A DNA stretch of 64,000 nucleotides from JAJDTQ01 sp963422385 (GTDB lineage: Bacteria > Desulfobacterota > Binatia > UBA9968 > JAJDTQ01). The position numbers and the translations under genes were made by a program. How positions within the stretch are numbered: position 1 is the stretch's first letter; every line of letters starts with the position of its first letter. Positions 52,346 to 61,322 of the stretch are shown piece by piece. The stretch is taken from positions 3,162,001-3,226,000 of the forward strand of contig OY729432.1 in assembly GCA_963422385.1 (NCBI GenBank), read 5' to 3'. The notes beneath the pieces are model-generated. The model searched no databases and had not been told where the DNA came from. It saw only the letters and a program-made list of their open reading frames with translations.

Positions 52346-53329
52346 TCATATCCGGAAGGTGCGGTGGGTGCTCGGGGCGAACAGATCCTCGATGGGTATT
52401 CGGCGGTCGATCATGCCCTGCTCGTGCATGTAACGCAAGAATGTTTCAAGGGTCTTGCGGTTGGATTCCAGGCCGTAGGGCCAGAAATCCTCGCCCATGG
52501 TCTCCACCGTCTGGCAGGCGTGCTCGGTCAGGAACGGCAACGTAAGGGGCAGGGCGCTGGTCTGCGTCAGGTCGGCCATCGCCAAGTCCTTGGCCTCGGA
52601 AAAGCCCTTCATCAGGGTGGTCGCGACCCAAGGATGCTCATCGAGAAGCTCCCGCCTCATGGATACCGTGTGCATGATGGGGAAGATGCCGGTGCGGTTG
52701 AAGTAGTCCCGCTCGACCTTCCAGGGTTCCCGGAAGAGCCGGCGCACGCTGCCGCTGGAAGGGTCGAATGTGGAAGGCGTCCGGGCCGTGATCAACGCAT
52801 TTATCTCGCCGTCCGCCAGCATCCGCGCCAGGGACCGGTCCGGCGGGGCGAAGCCCAGGCTGATGCCGGCGGGCGCCACCGGCTCGAAGGGGAGGCGTCC
52901 CGGGTCTTCCAGGCCGCCCTGGACCCATTCGACGTCCTCGGCGCGTAGGCCATAGTCGTCCGAGAGGCTTCCGCGCGCCCACACGGCCGCGGTCATCTGG
53001 TATTCCGGAACACCGATGCGCTTGCCCTTGAGGTCCTGCGGCGTTTCGACGCCGGAGCCGCCGTGAACGAAGATGCAGGACTGGCGGAAGAAACGAGACG
53101 GGAACACGGGAATCGCCACCAGGTCGTCGACCCCACGCCCCCGGCGCACCACGTAGCCGCCCAGGGAGGTCTCGGCCACGTCGAATTCGCGATACTGCAT
53201 CATGCGCCAGAAGGTTTCCTCCACCTTCAGCGTCAGGCAGTTGAGCCGGATGCCGTCGGGCCGCACGCGCCCGTCCCGCAAGGCCGCGGTGCGGTCATAG
53301 TGGCCGCACGCCAGAGTCAGGTTCAGCAT
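52346..53329 (-). CDS. 4,5-dihydroxyphthalate decarboxylase-like protein
   Basis: This 327-residue paralogue of the preceding gene begins LNLTLACGHYDRTAALRDGR and contains DLKGKRIGVPEYQMTAAVWA, TGIFPIMHTVSMRRELLDEH and FWPYGLESNRKTLETFLRYM. These phrases line up with the 51.1-kb protein throughout. No signal peptide is visible. It is transcribed toward its paralogue; the 233-bp space between them has no gene. A decarboxylation of aromatic diacids is the best family-based guess. Confidence 0.8.
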   Translation of the reverse strand: MLNLTLACGHYDRTAALRDGRVRPDGIRLNCLTLKVEETFWRMMQYREFDVAETSLGGYVVRRGRGVDDLVAIPVFPSRFFRQSCIFVHGGSGVETPQDLKGKRIGVPEYQMTAAVWARGSLSDDYGLRAEDVEWVQGGLEDPGRLPFEPVAPAGISLGFAPPDRSLARMLADGEINALITARTPSTFDPSSGSVRRLFREPWKVERDYFNRTGIFPIMHTVSMRRELLDEHPWVATTLMKGFSEAKDLAMADLTQTSALPLTLPFLTEHACQTVETMGEDFWPYGLESNRKTLETFLRYMHEQGMIDRRIPIEDLFAPSTHRTFRI

Positions 53330-53441
53330 GATATCTCCACCGGCCTGAACTTCCCCCGGGAAGTTCGGACTGATTGACAGGCTTCCGGCAGATTAGCTAA
53401 AGCTGGATCAGTTTTCCAGCCAGCACCCAAAGGGGATTGCC

Positions 53442-54230
53442 ATGAGTGATACGCCGACGCCGGTCAAGAGATGCCTGGTGCGGACCATGTCCGACACCAT
53501 CGAGACGGACATCCATCGGGTTCACGTCATCGCCAACGAGATCCTCCCACGTTACCACAAGCCTGAACTTTCCTTCGAGGAACTGCGCAAGGTGGCGGAC
53601 GGCCCGTTCGACTTCTTCCTGGCGCCCATCCTGTTCGAGGAAGACTACCGGCGGGACCCGAGCATCATCTACAACGAGGGCGTCCGCCGGGAGATACGCG
53701 GTCACGCCCTGGAGATCGCCCGCCGGCACGGCTTCGACGTCAACCCGCCGGACTTCATCCCGGGCGTCGAGGAGTCGTTGCGCGGGGCCCGGGACGCGGG
53801 CCTGAACAACATGGTGCTTACCACCAGCGGCCGGCGCTACAAGCACCGGGTCATGGAGGAGCACGGCATCAGTGAATACTTCGACGAGATCATCGACCGC
53901 GACGAGACCTACTTCAGGAAGGAGCAGGGCATCTACCACCTGTTCCGGAAGCTCGACAGGAAGCTCGAGGTGATTCTGCTGTCCGGAACCGCGAGCTACC
54001 TGCGGGCGGGCAACAACCTGGAGTTCGCCACGGTGGCCGGCAACGATCTCTCGGTGTTCACCGTGGCCCTGGCCACCGAATACTCCTACAACGACGAGGA
54101 GACGCTGGCCGCGGCCAAGCCGAAGCTCCTGATACGGAGCCTCGACGAACTGTTCCCGAGGCTGCGCGAGGCGGATGGCCCGCTTTCGGAAGCGGCCACC
54201 GATCGCCCCGCGTCCTCTTCGGCGGCGTAG
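53442..54230 (+). CDS. HAD-superfamily-like protein with altered motif I
   Basis: This 262-residue protein resembles haloacid-dehalogenase-type phosphatases in its second half: VLTTSGRRYKHRVMEEHGIS (motif II region), a Lys in YFRKEQGIYH and VILLSGTASYLRAGNNLE (motif III/IV region). The expected N-terminal D-x-D motif is not clear; the start reads CLVRTMSDTIETD. It may be a non-phosphatase member or have a shifted start. It is a single gene, convergent with the DUF427 gene. Confidence 0.65.
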   Translation: MSDTPTPVKRCLVRTMSDTIETDIHRVHVIANEILPRYHKPELSFEELRKVADGPFDFFLAPILFEEDYRRDPSIIYNEGVRREIRGHALEIARRHGFDVNPPDFIPGVEESLRGARDAGLNNMVLTTSGRRYKHRVMEEHGISEYFDEIIDRDETYFRKEQGIYHLFRKLDRKLEVILLSGTASYLRAGNNLEFATVAGNDLSVFTVALATEYSYNDEETLAAAKPKLLIRSLDELFPRLREADGPLSEAATDRPASSSAA

Positions 54231-54248
54231 CCTCCCGGGTACAGGCTT

Positions 54249-55046
54249 CTAGCCTCGAGACCACTTGGTCTTCGGAGTCTCCAGCGGCTCCCCATCCACG
54301 TGAATCGAGTCCACCCGCTCGTTGAAGAAGCACATCAAGTCCCTGATCTTCGGGCACTCGGGAATGGTGTCCTCGTAGCTCCAGACGGTATCTTCGAACA
54401 CCTTGCCGCCTGCGTTGGCGGACCAGTAGCCGGCCATGCCCTTGTAAGGGCACCGCGACGTGGTGTCGCTGGGTTCCAGCAGGTCCATGAGCACGTCCTC
54501 GCGCGGCAGATAGTAGCGGATCAGGTGTCCGGTCTCGAGGACCAGCCGGGGCCGCCTGGAATCCGCCACCATCTCGCCCCCGAGGGTCACCTGCACGTGG
54601 CGTGAGCTGTTGAGCACGTCCACTCGCTTGTAGGGATCCCGGGCATGGACGAAGACCTCGTCCTCCTCCTCGTACCAGGCGTCCATCCGGTTCCAGTAGA
54701 AGGAGAGGTATCCCGCGATGTCGCGCGATTCCGTCCGGGGATGGATGTAGCTCCAGGCCACCGACTCGGCCGTCTTGCCTCCCGCGGCCACGTTCCAGTA
54801 GGAAGCCTCGCCCTTGACCGGGCAGCGGGTATGGTGGTCGTTGGGAGTCAGGATCTCCATTCGCACGTCGTCCGGCGGGAAGTAGTAGACCGGAACGTGC
54901 CCCGCCTCCCTCAGCAGCATGGCGCGTTTGGTGTCCACGAGGGTCTCGCCCCCGAACGTGACCCGCACGCGCCGCGGACTCTCCTCGAAGTCGAGCCAAT
55001 GGTCGGAGTGCTCGCCGTAGCTTCGTGGTTTGTGTACGGTTTCCAT
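54249..55046 (-). CDS. Tandem DUF427 domain protein
   Basis: This 265-residue protein has two DUF427 beta-rich domains. The first covers about residues 25-125 (RVRVTFGGETLVDTKRAMLL, RCPVKGEASYWNV). The second covers residues 140-245 (HVQVTLGGEMVADSRRPRLV, RCPYKGMAGYWSANAGG). The repeated T-x-C-P-x-K-G core is clear in both. The function of DUF427 is not established. ATG 55046 is preceded by GGAGG. The divergent neighbour is the selenoprotein peroxiredoxin. Confidence 0.87.
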   Translation of the reverse strand: METVHKPRSYGEHSDHWLDFEESPRRVRVTFGGETLVDTKRAMLLREAGHVPVYYFPPDDVRMEILTPNDHHTRCPVKGEASYWNVAAGGKTAESVAWSYIHPRTESRDIAGYLSFYWNRMDAWYEEEDEVFVHARDPYKRVDVLNSSRHVQVTLGGEMVADSRRPRLVLETGHLIRYYLPREDVLMDLLEPSDTTSRCPYKGMAGYWSANAGGKVFEDTVWSYEDTIPECPKIRDLMCFFNERVDSIHVDGEPLETPKTKWSRG

Positions 55047-55223
55047 GGGGGCTCCTCCGTATGGGGTTTCGTGCCTCATATGCTGACGGCGGATTCTGCT
55101 CTCGTGAAGCCGCCGGTGTCAAGCACGCCGGGCTTGTGCCCGCTACGCCTGTTCCCGCTTGGCAGCGCTCACTTTGCGTTGTAGAAGATCGAGAGTTCCT
55201 CTTGACAGGAAGGAAACCACGCG

Positions 55224-55691
55224 ATGAAGCACAAGCCCGGTGACAAGGCGCCGGATTTCCGGCTGATGGATCAGGACGGCAGGCCCCACAAGCTCTCCGG
55301 CTACAAGGGCAAATGGGTGTTGCTGTTTTTCTATCCCAAGGACGCCACCCCCGGCTGAACGAAAGAGGCCCGTAGTATACGGGACCATGTGGCGGCATTC
55401 GATGAAGCCGGGGCTAAGGTCTTGGGGGTCAGCGTGGACCCGGTCAAGAGTCACGCCAGGTTCGCCGAAAAACACGGGCTTCCCTTCACGTTGTTGGCGG
55501 ACGAGGAGAAAGAGGTAGTGAGGCTGTACGACGTCTGGGGCAAGAAGAAGTTCATGGGAAGGGAATACGAAGGCACGCACCGGATGTCCTTTCTCATCGA
55601 CCCCAAGGGCAAGATCGCCAGGATCTACGAGAAGGTGAAACCCGCGCAGCACGCGCGGGAGGTGCTCGATGACCTGGCGGATCTGGCGTAG
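55224..55691 (+). CDS. bcp: Selenocysteine-containing Bcp/AhpC-type peroxiredoxin
   Basis: This 155-residue thioredoxin-fold peroxidase reduces hydroperoxides. The frame from ATG 55224 reads KHKPGDKAPDFRLMDQDGRP, then FFYPKDATPG. An in-frame TGA follows at 55356-55358 (codon 45), then TKEARSIRDHVAAFDEAGAK and the rest to 55691. In Bcp proteins the TGA position is the peroxidatic Cys (TPGCTKEA), so TGA is read as selenocysteine. The usual resolving Cys five residues later is Arg, making it a one-site enzyme. A hairpin suited to SECIS follows. A frame-preserving TGA exactly here argues strongly against simple decay. Confidence 0.88.
55369..55383 (+). promoter_or_regulatory. Candidate bacterial SECIS hairpin
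   Basis: CCCGT and ACGGG form a perfect 5-bp stem with loop AGTAT, beginning 10 nt after the TGA codon. Position and a G-U in the loop fit bacterial SECIS elements bound by SelB. Folding was judged by eye only. Confidence 0.6.
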
Positions 55692-55740
55692 ACTCCCGGT
55701 TGCCCGGTCAGGCTCCCGGGACCATGGTAGAGACTGTCCC

Positions 55741-56235
55741 ATGACGGACCAGGCGTCGCAGAAAGAGGACGAGGGATTCATGGCCCAGGCCCTGACGGAG
55801 GCCGACGCGGCGCGACGTGAGGCCGAGGTCCCCGTGGGAGCGGTCGTGGTGCGCGCCGGCGAAGTGATCGGGCAGGGCCACAACCGGCGTGAGGCTCTGG
55901 CGGAGCCCACGAGCCATGCCGAGATCCTGGCTATCAGGCAGGCGTCCCAGGCGCGGGCCTCCTGGCGTCTGGAGGACTGCACGCTTTACGTCACCCTGGA
56001 GCCCTGCGTCATGTGTGCCGGCGCCATCGTGCAGGCCCGGATCAGACGGCTGGTGTTCGGTTGCCCGGACCCCAAGGGCGGGGCCGTGAGGTCGCTCTAC
56101 CGAATCTGCGATGACTCGCGCCTGAACCACCGCGTGGCCGTCACCGAAGGCGTGCTGGGGGAGCGGTGCGGCGCGGTTCTCAAGCGATTCTTTGTGGCCC
56201 TGCGGGGGTCGGACGCAAGGGAGAGGACGGGATGA
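55741..56235 (+). CDS. tadA: tRNA-specific adenosine deaminase
   Basis: TadA converts the wobble A34 of tRNA-Arg(ACG) to inosine. The 164-residue protein has the zinc and proton-shuttle motifs HAE (TSHAEILAIRQA) and PCVMCAGAIVQARI. VPVGAVVV at the start and FGCPDPKGGAV are also typical. ATG 55741 is chosen with the peroxiredoxin stop 49 bp upstream. Cytosine/guanine deaminases are related, but the sequence order fits TadA best. Confidence 0.92.
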   Translation: MTDQASQKEDEGFMAQALTEADAARREAEVPVGAVVVRAGEVIGQGHNRREALAEPTSHAEILAIRQASQARASWRLEDCTLYVTLEPCVMCAGAIVQARIRRLVFGCPDPKGGAVRSLYRICDDSRLNHRVAVTEGVLGERCGAVLKRFFVALRGSDARERTG

Positions 56236-56313
56236 AATCGCCCTTCGCGTCGGATCGGTTCCGGCCGACTGCGGCCGTGGTCGCGAGCCACGCCCGTCGC
56301 ACCGGTTGACCCC

Positions 56314-57687
56314 ATGGATGCCACCGCAAGATTCATAAGCGCCTACGCAGCCTCCATGGACTATCGGGACCTCCCTCCCGACGCCGTTCACGAAACCCGC
56401 CGCCGGATACTGGATTCCCTGGGCTGTGCACTGGCGGCCTTTGCCGCTGAGCCGTGCCGCATTGCCCGGGATCTGGCGCCGGCGGTCCAGGGCGCCGGCG
56501 CGTCGCGAATCCTGGGCACCGGACAGTCCACCTCGCCGGACGTGGCGGCCTTCGCCAATACCGCCATGATCCGCTACCTGGACTGCAACGACAGCTTCGT
56601 GTCTCCGGGCGGGGGACATCCCAGCGACATGCTGCCGGCGGTGCTGGCCGCGGCCGACGTAGCCGGCGCCACCGGTCGTGCGGTGATTGCCGCGGTGGTG
56701 CTGGCCTATGAGATCTACGGGCAGTTCGCCGGCCGCTTCGCCACCCGCGAGAAGGGATGGGATCAGGGACTCTTCATCGGCATGGCCAGTGCCTGTGCCG
56801 CAGGGAAGGTCCTGGGGCTGCCCGAGGACCGGATCGCCCATGCCATTTCCATGACCGCGGTGTCCCACGTGCCGCTGGGCCAGACCCGGGTGGGGGAGCT
56901 GTCGATGTGGAAGGGCTGCGCCACGGCCATGGCCGTGCGTAACGGGGTCTTCGCCGCGCTGCTCGCCCGTGGCGGGATGGAGGGGCCGCCGGAACCCTTC
57001 GAGGGCCGCTACGGCCTGTTCGAACAGGTGACCGGGCCGTTGCAGCTCGACGGATTCGGCGACGGGCGGGCAGGCGTGCCGTTCAAGCTCACGGACACGA
57101 GCATCAAGTACTTCCCGGCGCAGATCCACACCCAGGCCGGCGCCGCCATGGCCCTGGAGCTAAGGGATGAGTTCGACCTAGGCGACCTGGAGCGGATCCG
57201 CATCACAACCTACGATGTGGCGGTCCGAAACGCCGCGGGCGAGCCGCAGAAATGGGATCCCAAGACCCGTGAAACCGCGGATCACAGCCTGCCCTATGTC
57301 GTTGCCGTTACCCTGACCGACGGCGCGCTCATCCCGGCCAGCTTTGACGAGAAGCGTATCGAAGACCCGGTTCTCCGGCCGCTCATGCGCAAGGTCGAGG
57401 TCAAGGAGGACCCCGAGGCAACCCGCGACTACCCCGGGCGGCAGCGGGCGCAAATGGAGATCGCCCTGCGTTCCGGGCGCCGGTTGACCCGAACCGCGGA
57501 CTATCCCAAGGGCCATGGCCGGAATCCGCTGTCGGACGGCGAGTTGGAGCAAAAATTCCTGGGTCTTACGTCGGGTGTCTTGTCCCGGACGCGGCAGATG
57601 GCCCTCCTGGAGCGACTGTGGCGATTCGATGAGCTTGAAAATCCGGATGGCTTGTTCGAAGCTGCACGCGTAGAGTCTACGAAATAG
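56314..57687 (+). CDS. MmgE/PrpD family protein
   Basis: This 457-residue protein belongs to the 2-methylcitrate dehydratase / immune-responsive gene 1 family. Visible phrases are HETRRRILDSLGCALAAFAA near the start, YLDCNDSFVSPGGGHPSDML (active-site region), WKGCATAMAVRNGVFAALLA and IKYFPAQIHTQAGAAMALEL. Members dehydrate hydroxy-tricarboxylates or decarboxylate aconitate; the substrate here is open. It follows tadA by 78 bp. Confidence 0.9.
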   Translation: MDATARFISAYAASMDYRDLPPDAVHETRRRILDSLGCALAAFAAEPCRIARDLAPAVQGAGASRILGTGQSTSPDVAAFANTAMIRYLDCNDSFVSPGGGHPSDMLPAVLAAADVAGATGRAVIAAVVLAYEIYGQFAGRFATREKGWDQGLFIGMASACAAGKVLGLPEDRIAHAISMTAVSHVPLGQTRVGELSMWKGCATAMAVRNGVFAALLARGGMEGPPEPFEGRYGLFEQVTGPLQLDGFGDGRAGVPFKLTDTSIKYFPAQIHTQAGAAMALELRDEFDLGDLERIRITTYDVAVRNAAGEPQKWDPKTRETADHSLPYVVAVTLTDGALIPASFDEKRIEDPVLRPLMRKVEVKEDPEATRDYPGRQRAQMEIALRSGRRLTRTADYPKGHGRNPLSDGELEQKFLGLTSGVLSRTRQMALLERLWRFDELENPDGLFEAARVESTK

Positions 57688-57734
57688 GCGCGACAGGCCT
57701 GTTCCCGAGACCGGCAGGAAAACCCGAATACGTC

Positions 57735-57755
57735 ATCCCGGACTTGGTCCGGGAT
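57735..57755. repeat. Short palindromic repeat / possible terminator
   Basis: ATCCCGGAC-TTG-GTCCGGGAT is a perfect 9-bp stem with a 3-base loop. It lies in the 129-bp gap between the MmgE/PrpD and VOC genes. Near-identical palindromes are common dispersed repeats in several bacterial groups. Confidence 0.6.
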
Positions 57756-57816
57756 CCAGGAGGGGCGGGGATGAGGATGCACCAAGGAAGGCCCTTTCGC
57801 AGGAGGATGTTTCATC

Positions 57817-58191
57817 ATGTCCAAGCTGACGCAGTTTCGTTCGTGGAACTTCAACGCCGAGGACCTGGATAGGACGGTGAGTTTCTACCGGGACGTCCTC
57901 GGGGCGACCGTTCGCAAGCGCCACGTGGTCGCCGGCGTCGACGTCGTCCGGCTCAATCTCGGCGACGCCGTCCTGGGCGTATTCGATGCCTCCAAAGACC
58001 GCCACCCGCGCGTGCCTCACCACACCTTCGAGATCGAAGGTTCAGGCGAGCCCGAGGAGTTCGTCAAGGAAATCGAGTCCAGGGGCGCCAAGGTAAGCGA
58101 GATCCGCCGCCACGGCGACGGCAAGGGATACTCCGTCTACGTCATCGACCCGAGCGGAAACCGCCTGGAGCTTTCCACGTCGTCGGGGTAG
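57817..58191 (+). CDS. VOC-superfamily (glyoxalase/bleomycin-resistance fold) protein
   Basis: This 124-residue single VOC unit contains FRSWNFNAEDLDRTVSFYRD, PRVPHHTFEIEGSGEPEEFV and a metal-ligand Glu near GYSVYVIDPSGNRLELS. The D-P-x-G-N-x-x-E ending is typical of glyoxalase, dioxygenase and thiol-transferase members. The exact reaction is not readable. A small hairpin (AGCCGGG-TTTT-CCCGGCT, 58209-58226) follows and may terminate the transcript. Confidence 0.87.
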   Translation: MSKLTQFRSWNFNAEDLDRTVSFYRDVLGATVRKRHVVAGVDVVRLNLGDAVLGVFDASKDRHPRVPHHTFEIEGSGEPEEFVKEIESRGAKVSEIRRHGDGKGYSVYVIDPSGNRLELSTSSG

Positions 58192-58208
58192 CGGAACTTG
58201 ACGCGGTC

Positions 58209-58226
58209 AGCCGGGTTTTCCCGGCT
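58209..58226 (+). terminator. Stem-loop after the VOC gene
   Basis: AGCCGGG and CCCGGCT form a 7-bp stem around TTTT, 17 bp after the VOC stop. A weak T-run (ATTTTC) follows a few bases later. Confidence 0.5.
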
Positions 58227-58255
58227 GTGCATTTTCATCGATCGGATGTTCTTCG

Positions 58256-59143
58256 ATGCGAGGTGGCATCTTGACGTTGACCCGCTTGTGGCCTATAGCC
58301 ACATCCCATCTGATTCGGCGGCTGTACCCGAAGGTGATTATAGTTCCCAATCCGGAACAGATCATCGGGTTCGGAATCCACGCGGCGTACCGGGTGGCGA
58401 CCGGAGAGATCATCGTGCGGTGCGACGGCCATACGGTGCTCCCACGTGGATACCTGCACCGCGCGGTGGACACGTTGCAAAGGACGCGGGCGGCCGTTGT
58501 CGGCGGCCGACAACGGCCGCCCGGCACCACGTTCTTCGAGTGCGCGGTGGCGATGGCGATGACCATTCGCCTAGGGGCGGGCGGCGCCCGCCACCGACTG
58601 GGCGGCCGTGCGGGGCCGGTCGGCACCGTCTTCCTGGGCGCGTACCAGCGCGATGCGTTGGAGACGGTGGGCGGCGTCGACGCAGCCCTGGTCCGAGCCG
58701 AGGACTACGAACTCAACTACCGTCTGTCAGCGCACGGGAAAACGGTGTGGTTCGATCCCGGACTCGTGGTTACCTACCGGCCCCGCGGCACCTTGAGGGC
58801 CCTCGCTTGGCAATATTTCGATTACGGCCGATGGAAGCGGGTAGTGGTGCGACGACATCCGGCCTCCCTGCTGCCCCGGCACCTCGCCAGCCCGCTGTTG
58901 CTGCTGGGATTGATCGCCTCGCTGCTCCTGGCCATGGCCGGTGCCTCCTGGGCGGCAGCGGCACTGCCGCTCACGTACGTCCTCACCCTGGCGCTCGGCT
59001 CTCTGATGGCCGGCATCCGTCGCCGTTCGTACGCCGCGATCCTGCTCCCGCTGGTCCTCGCCACCATGCACCTGAGCTGGGGAATCGGTTTCTTTGCTCC
59101 GATTCGGGTCGGTTCGACCGAGACCGGCGCCCTTTCCCATTGA
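58256..59143 (+). pseudogene. ExoA-like family 2 glycosyltransferase, 5'-truncated
   Basis: The frame encodes the later part of a succinoglycan-type GT2: NPEQIIGFGIHAAYRVATGE, IIVRCDGHTVLPRGYL (D-x-H metal motif), VRAEDYELNYRLSAHGKTVW and three C-terminal membrane helices. The first roughly 50 residues with the nucleotide-binding strand are missing; the sequence before 58256 does not supply them in any frame I could follow. A shortened protein could be made from 58256, but activity is doubtful. Confidence 0.68.
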
Positions 59144-59293
59144 AAAGTGGGCGGATCCAGCCATGGCGGTCGGGGCACCATGCCGCAATCGAGGCTAGGC
59201 GCCAAGGATGCGTTGCGAGGTCCGGACACGCCCGGCACCCAGTCGGGCACGCAGTATTTCGTCATGGCGCAGTAGGCTGGCGTATCGCAAGGC

Positions 59294-59656
59294 GTGTCTT
59301 CCGCTCTGACGATCAGTCTCGCCGGCGGAGGATTGGCGGTCGCGCCCGGGATCCTGGCATATGCCGGCGTGGGCATCTTCGTGACGCACTTCAAGGGCGT
59401 CAATCGCCCGGATATCCGCCCGTGGGTGGTTGGCTTCGGATTGTGCGGCAATCTTGGCGCGCTTGTTCTGCTCTATCCGCAACTCGGCGACGCCGCGGCG
59501 GCTTGGGCCATGACCCTCGGCCTGATCGGCCGCTGCCTCCTCCTCGCGATGGTCTTCGGCCGAACGACGCGAATCGCTTTGCTTCCGATCCGGTTGCCGC
59601 GAGGTAGCGAGGCGGGTTTCTTGTGGGCAACCGGTCGATCCGTGTTCGGCCAATGA
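59294..59656 (+). pseudogene. 3' fragment of a polysaccharide flippase-like membrane protein
   Basis: About 120 codons encode a membrane segment series (GVGIFVTHFKGVNRPDIRPW, VVGFGLCGNLGALVLLYPQL, AAAWAMTLGLIGRCLLLAMV). This resembles the last helices of Wzx/MATE-type oligosaccharide flippases. The first ten or so helices are absent, and 59144-59293 has no continuation. The stop overlaps the ATG of the next glycosyltransferase (ATGA), so the old operon order is kept. Confidence 0.6.
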
Positions 59657-60738
59657 GGATCAAGATGACGAGAATCCTGGTCATTGCTCCGCTGGGCTCC
59701 GGGGCGTCCTCCACCAACGTGGTCGGGGGGAACACAGTGCTGGCCGCGGAGTCGGTCCGTGAGTTGGGTGAGCGGGGTTTCGATCTGGATGTTCTGGATA
59801 CGTCGGGCAGTGTGACCAATCTCTCCCCGTGGCGAATCCATGTCTTTCGCTTGGCAAGATTCTTGCGGGTAATCCGGGGCGTCGTGAAGAAGATCCGACA
59901 CACCCAGGTCGTGTTCCTCGTCATAGTCCCCCATTCGGCGCTCGTCCTGGCATCGGCCGTCTGGATAATCTGTAGGATCGCACGCCGGCCCTTGGTGCTG
60001 CGGCTCTCCGGGTCCGAGCTGAGCTTGGTGTATCGCGGATACGGCGCCATGGCCCGCTGGCTGGCCGATCGAACCTGGATGCGCTGTTCGTTGGTGTACG
60101 TCGAGACGCAGCAGTTGTACCGGGACTTCAACCACCGGACAACTTTTCGCTGGTTCCCCAATACGAGAAACGTCGCGGCGCCCGCCACGGTCCGACGGCG
60201 GCGCGGCGATCTCCGGAAGCTGATCTTCGTCGCCCGATTGCACATGGACAAGGGGCTGGCCGAGGCCCTCGATGCTTGCCGCCACCTGCCCGAGCAGTGT
60301 CATCTTCAGGTCTTCGGACCCGGCATGTCCGACACGGACTGGTCCCTGTTCGAGGGCCATCCCCGGGCGACCTATGGCGGCGTGCTGGAGCCGAAGGACA
60401 TGCCCCGGATTTTGAGTGAACACGACTTGCTGCTGTTCCCCAGCTATTGTCCCATGGAGGGCTATCCCGGCGTCATCCTCGAAGCTTTCCAGATCGGCCT
60501 GCCCGTCATCGCCGCCAAGTGGGGCGGGGTTCCCGAACTCGTTCAACACGAGGAGTGCGGATTGCTGGTCGAGCCTCGCTCGACCAGCGGCCTGAAAGCC
60601 GCGATCGAGCGGCTGATGGACGATCCCGATCTATACTGGCGGCTCTGTGAGGGAGCCGAACGCCGAGGGGACGACTTCCGCAGCCCGAAATGGCATGACC
60701 GCATGGCTTCGGATCTGCGCAGCCTGTGCCGGACGTAG
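59653..60738 (+). CDS. Family 4 glycosyltransferase (GT-B)
   Basis: This 361-residue enzyme has an N-terminal acceptor domain beginning ILVIAPLGSGASSTNVVGGN and a GT1-type donor domain with KLIFVARLHMDKGLAEALDA. The E-x7-E motif is in EGYPGVILEAFQIGLPVIAA. It transfers sugars from nucleotide donors to a growing surface glycan. ATG 59653 overlaps the flippase fragment's stop; ATG 59665 is the alternative. It appears to be the only whole gene of a former polysaccharide cluster. Confidence 0.87.
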   Translation: MRIKMTRILVIAPLGSGASSTNVVGGNTVLAAESVRELGERGFDLDVLDTSGSVTNLSPWRIHVFRLARFLRVIRGVVKKIRHTQVVFLVIVPHSALVLASAVWIICRIARRPLVLRLSGSELSLVYRGYGAMARWLADRTWMRCSLVYVETQQLYRDFNHRTTFRWFPNTRNVAAPATVRRRRGDLRKLIFVARLHMDKGLAEALDACRHLPEQCHLQVFGPGMSDTDWSLFEGHPRATYGGVLEPKDMPRILSEHDLLLFPSYCPMEGYPGVILEAFQIGLPVIAAKWGGVPELVQHEECGLLVEPRSTSGLKAAIERLMDDPDLYWRLCEGAERRGDDFRSPKWHDRMASDLRSLCRT

Positions 60739-61322
60739 TTTCCGCTCAGCGACGGCGGCCCGGATTCTCCGGATCTGCGCCCGTGTGGAAGATGGATGAT
60801 GAACTGACCGGCGTCGTGCCCCTGTCGTTGCATCTGTTGCTTTCTTCTCCTTGATGCGGCTGCGCTGGACTGCACCAGCATCCCTCGCCAAGGATGCTGT
60901 CGTCGGTTGGACGTTTCGGCAGGGGGGCACATCCCACGTCAAGCCACTAACGCCCTTGTTGTTAATTGGTTACAGAGTAGTCGCATCGGAAGTCTCATCA
61001 ACCGCATCAGACGCCGAACCCGGTGACGACCCGCACGGACCCCCATCCTGTCACAAATGACGGACCATTTGGCGGCTGCCGTAGAACGGGTAGTTCAGAA
61101 ACGGTTCGTCGATCCGCCGCATCAATCCAAGGTTCTGCGCACTCTCGCCCTTGAGCGTGTGGTACAGCGTGGATCGACTTCACGAAAGCAAGCGGCATTG
61201 TCGGCTCAAGCCGAGCTTGGGATGGCGTCGTCGTCGTGTCCTCATTGCGTATCCCTCCCTCTCCGATGGAATACACCTTGGCTACCTGTCCGATTTTCCG
61301 GGACCACATCAGGGCCGGGACT
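60739..61322. other. 584-bp stretch without a convincing gene
   Basis: This lies between the glycosyltransferase and the convergent Mo-hydroxylase operon. Open frames on both strands look like noise. No tRNA or strong hairpin was seen. It is probably decayed DNA from the surface-polysaccharide cluster. Confidence 0.5.

Noticed and set aside
55224..55358. Peroxiredoxin as a simple nonsense pseudogene
   Set aside because: The frame, codon bias and conserved residues continue unchanged after the TGA, and the TGA replaces precisely the catalytic Cys.
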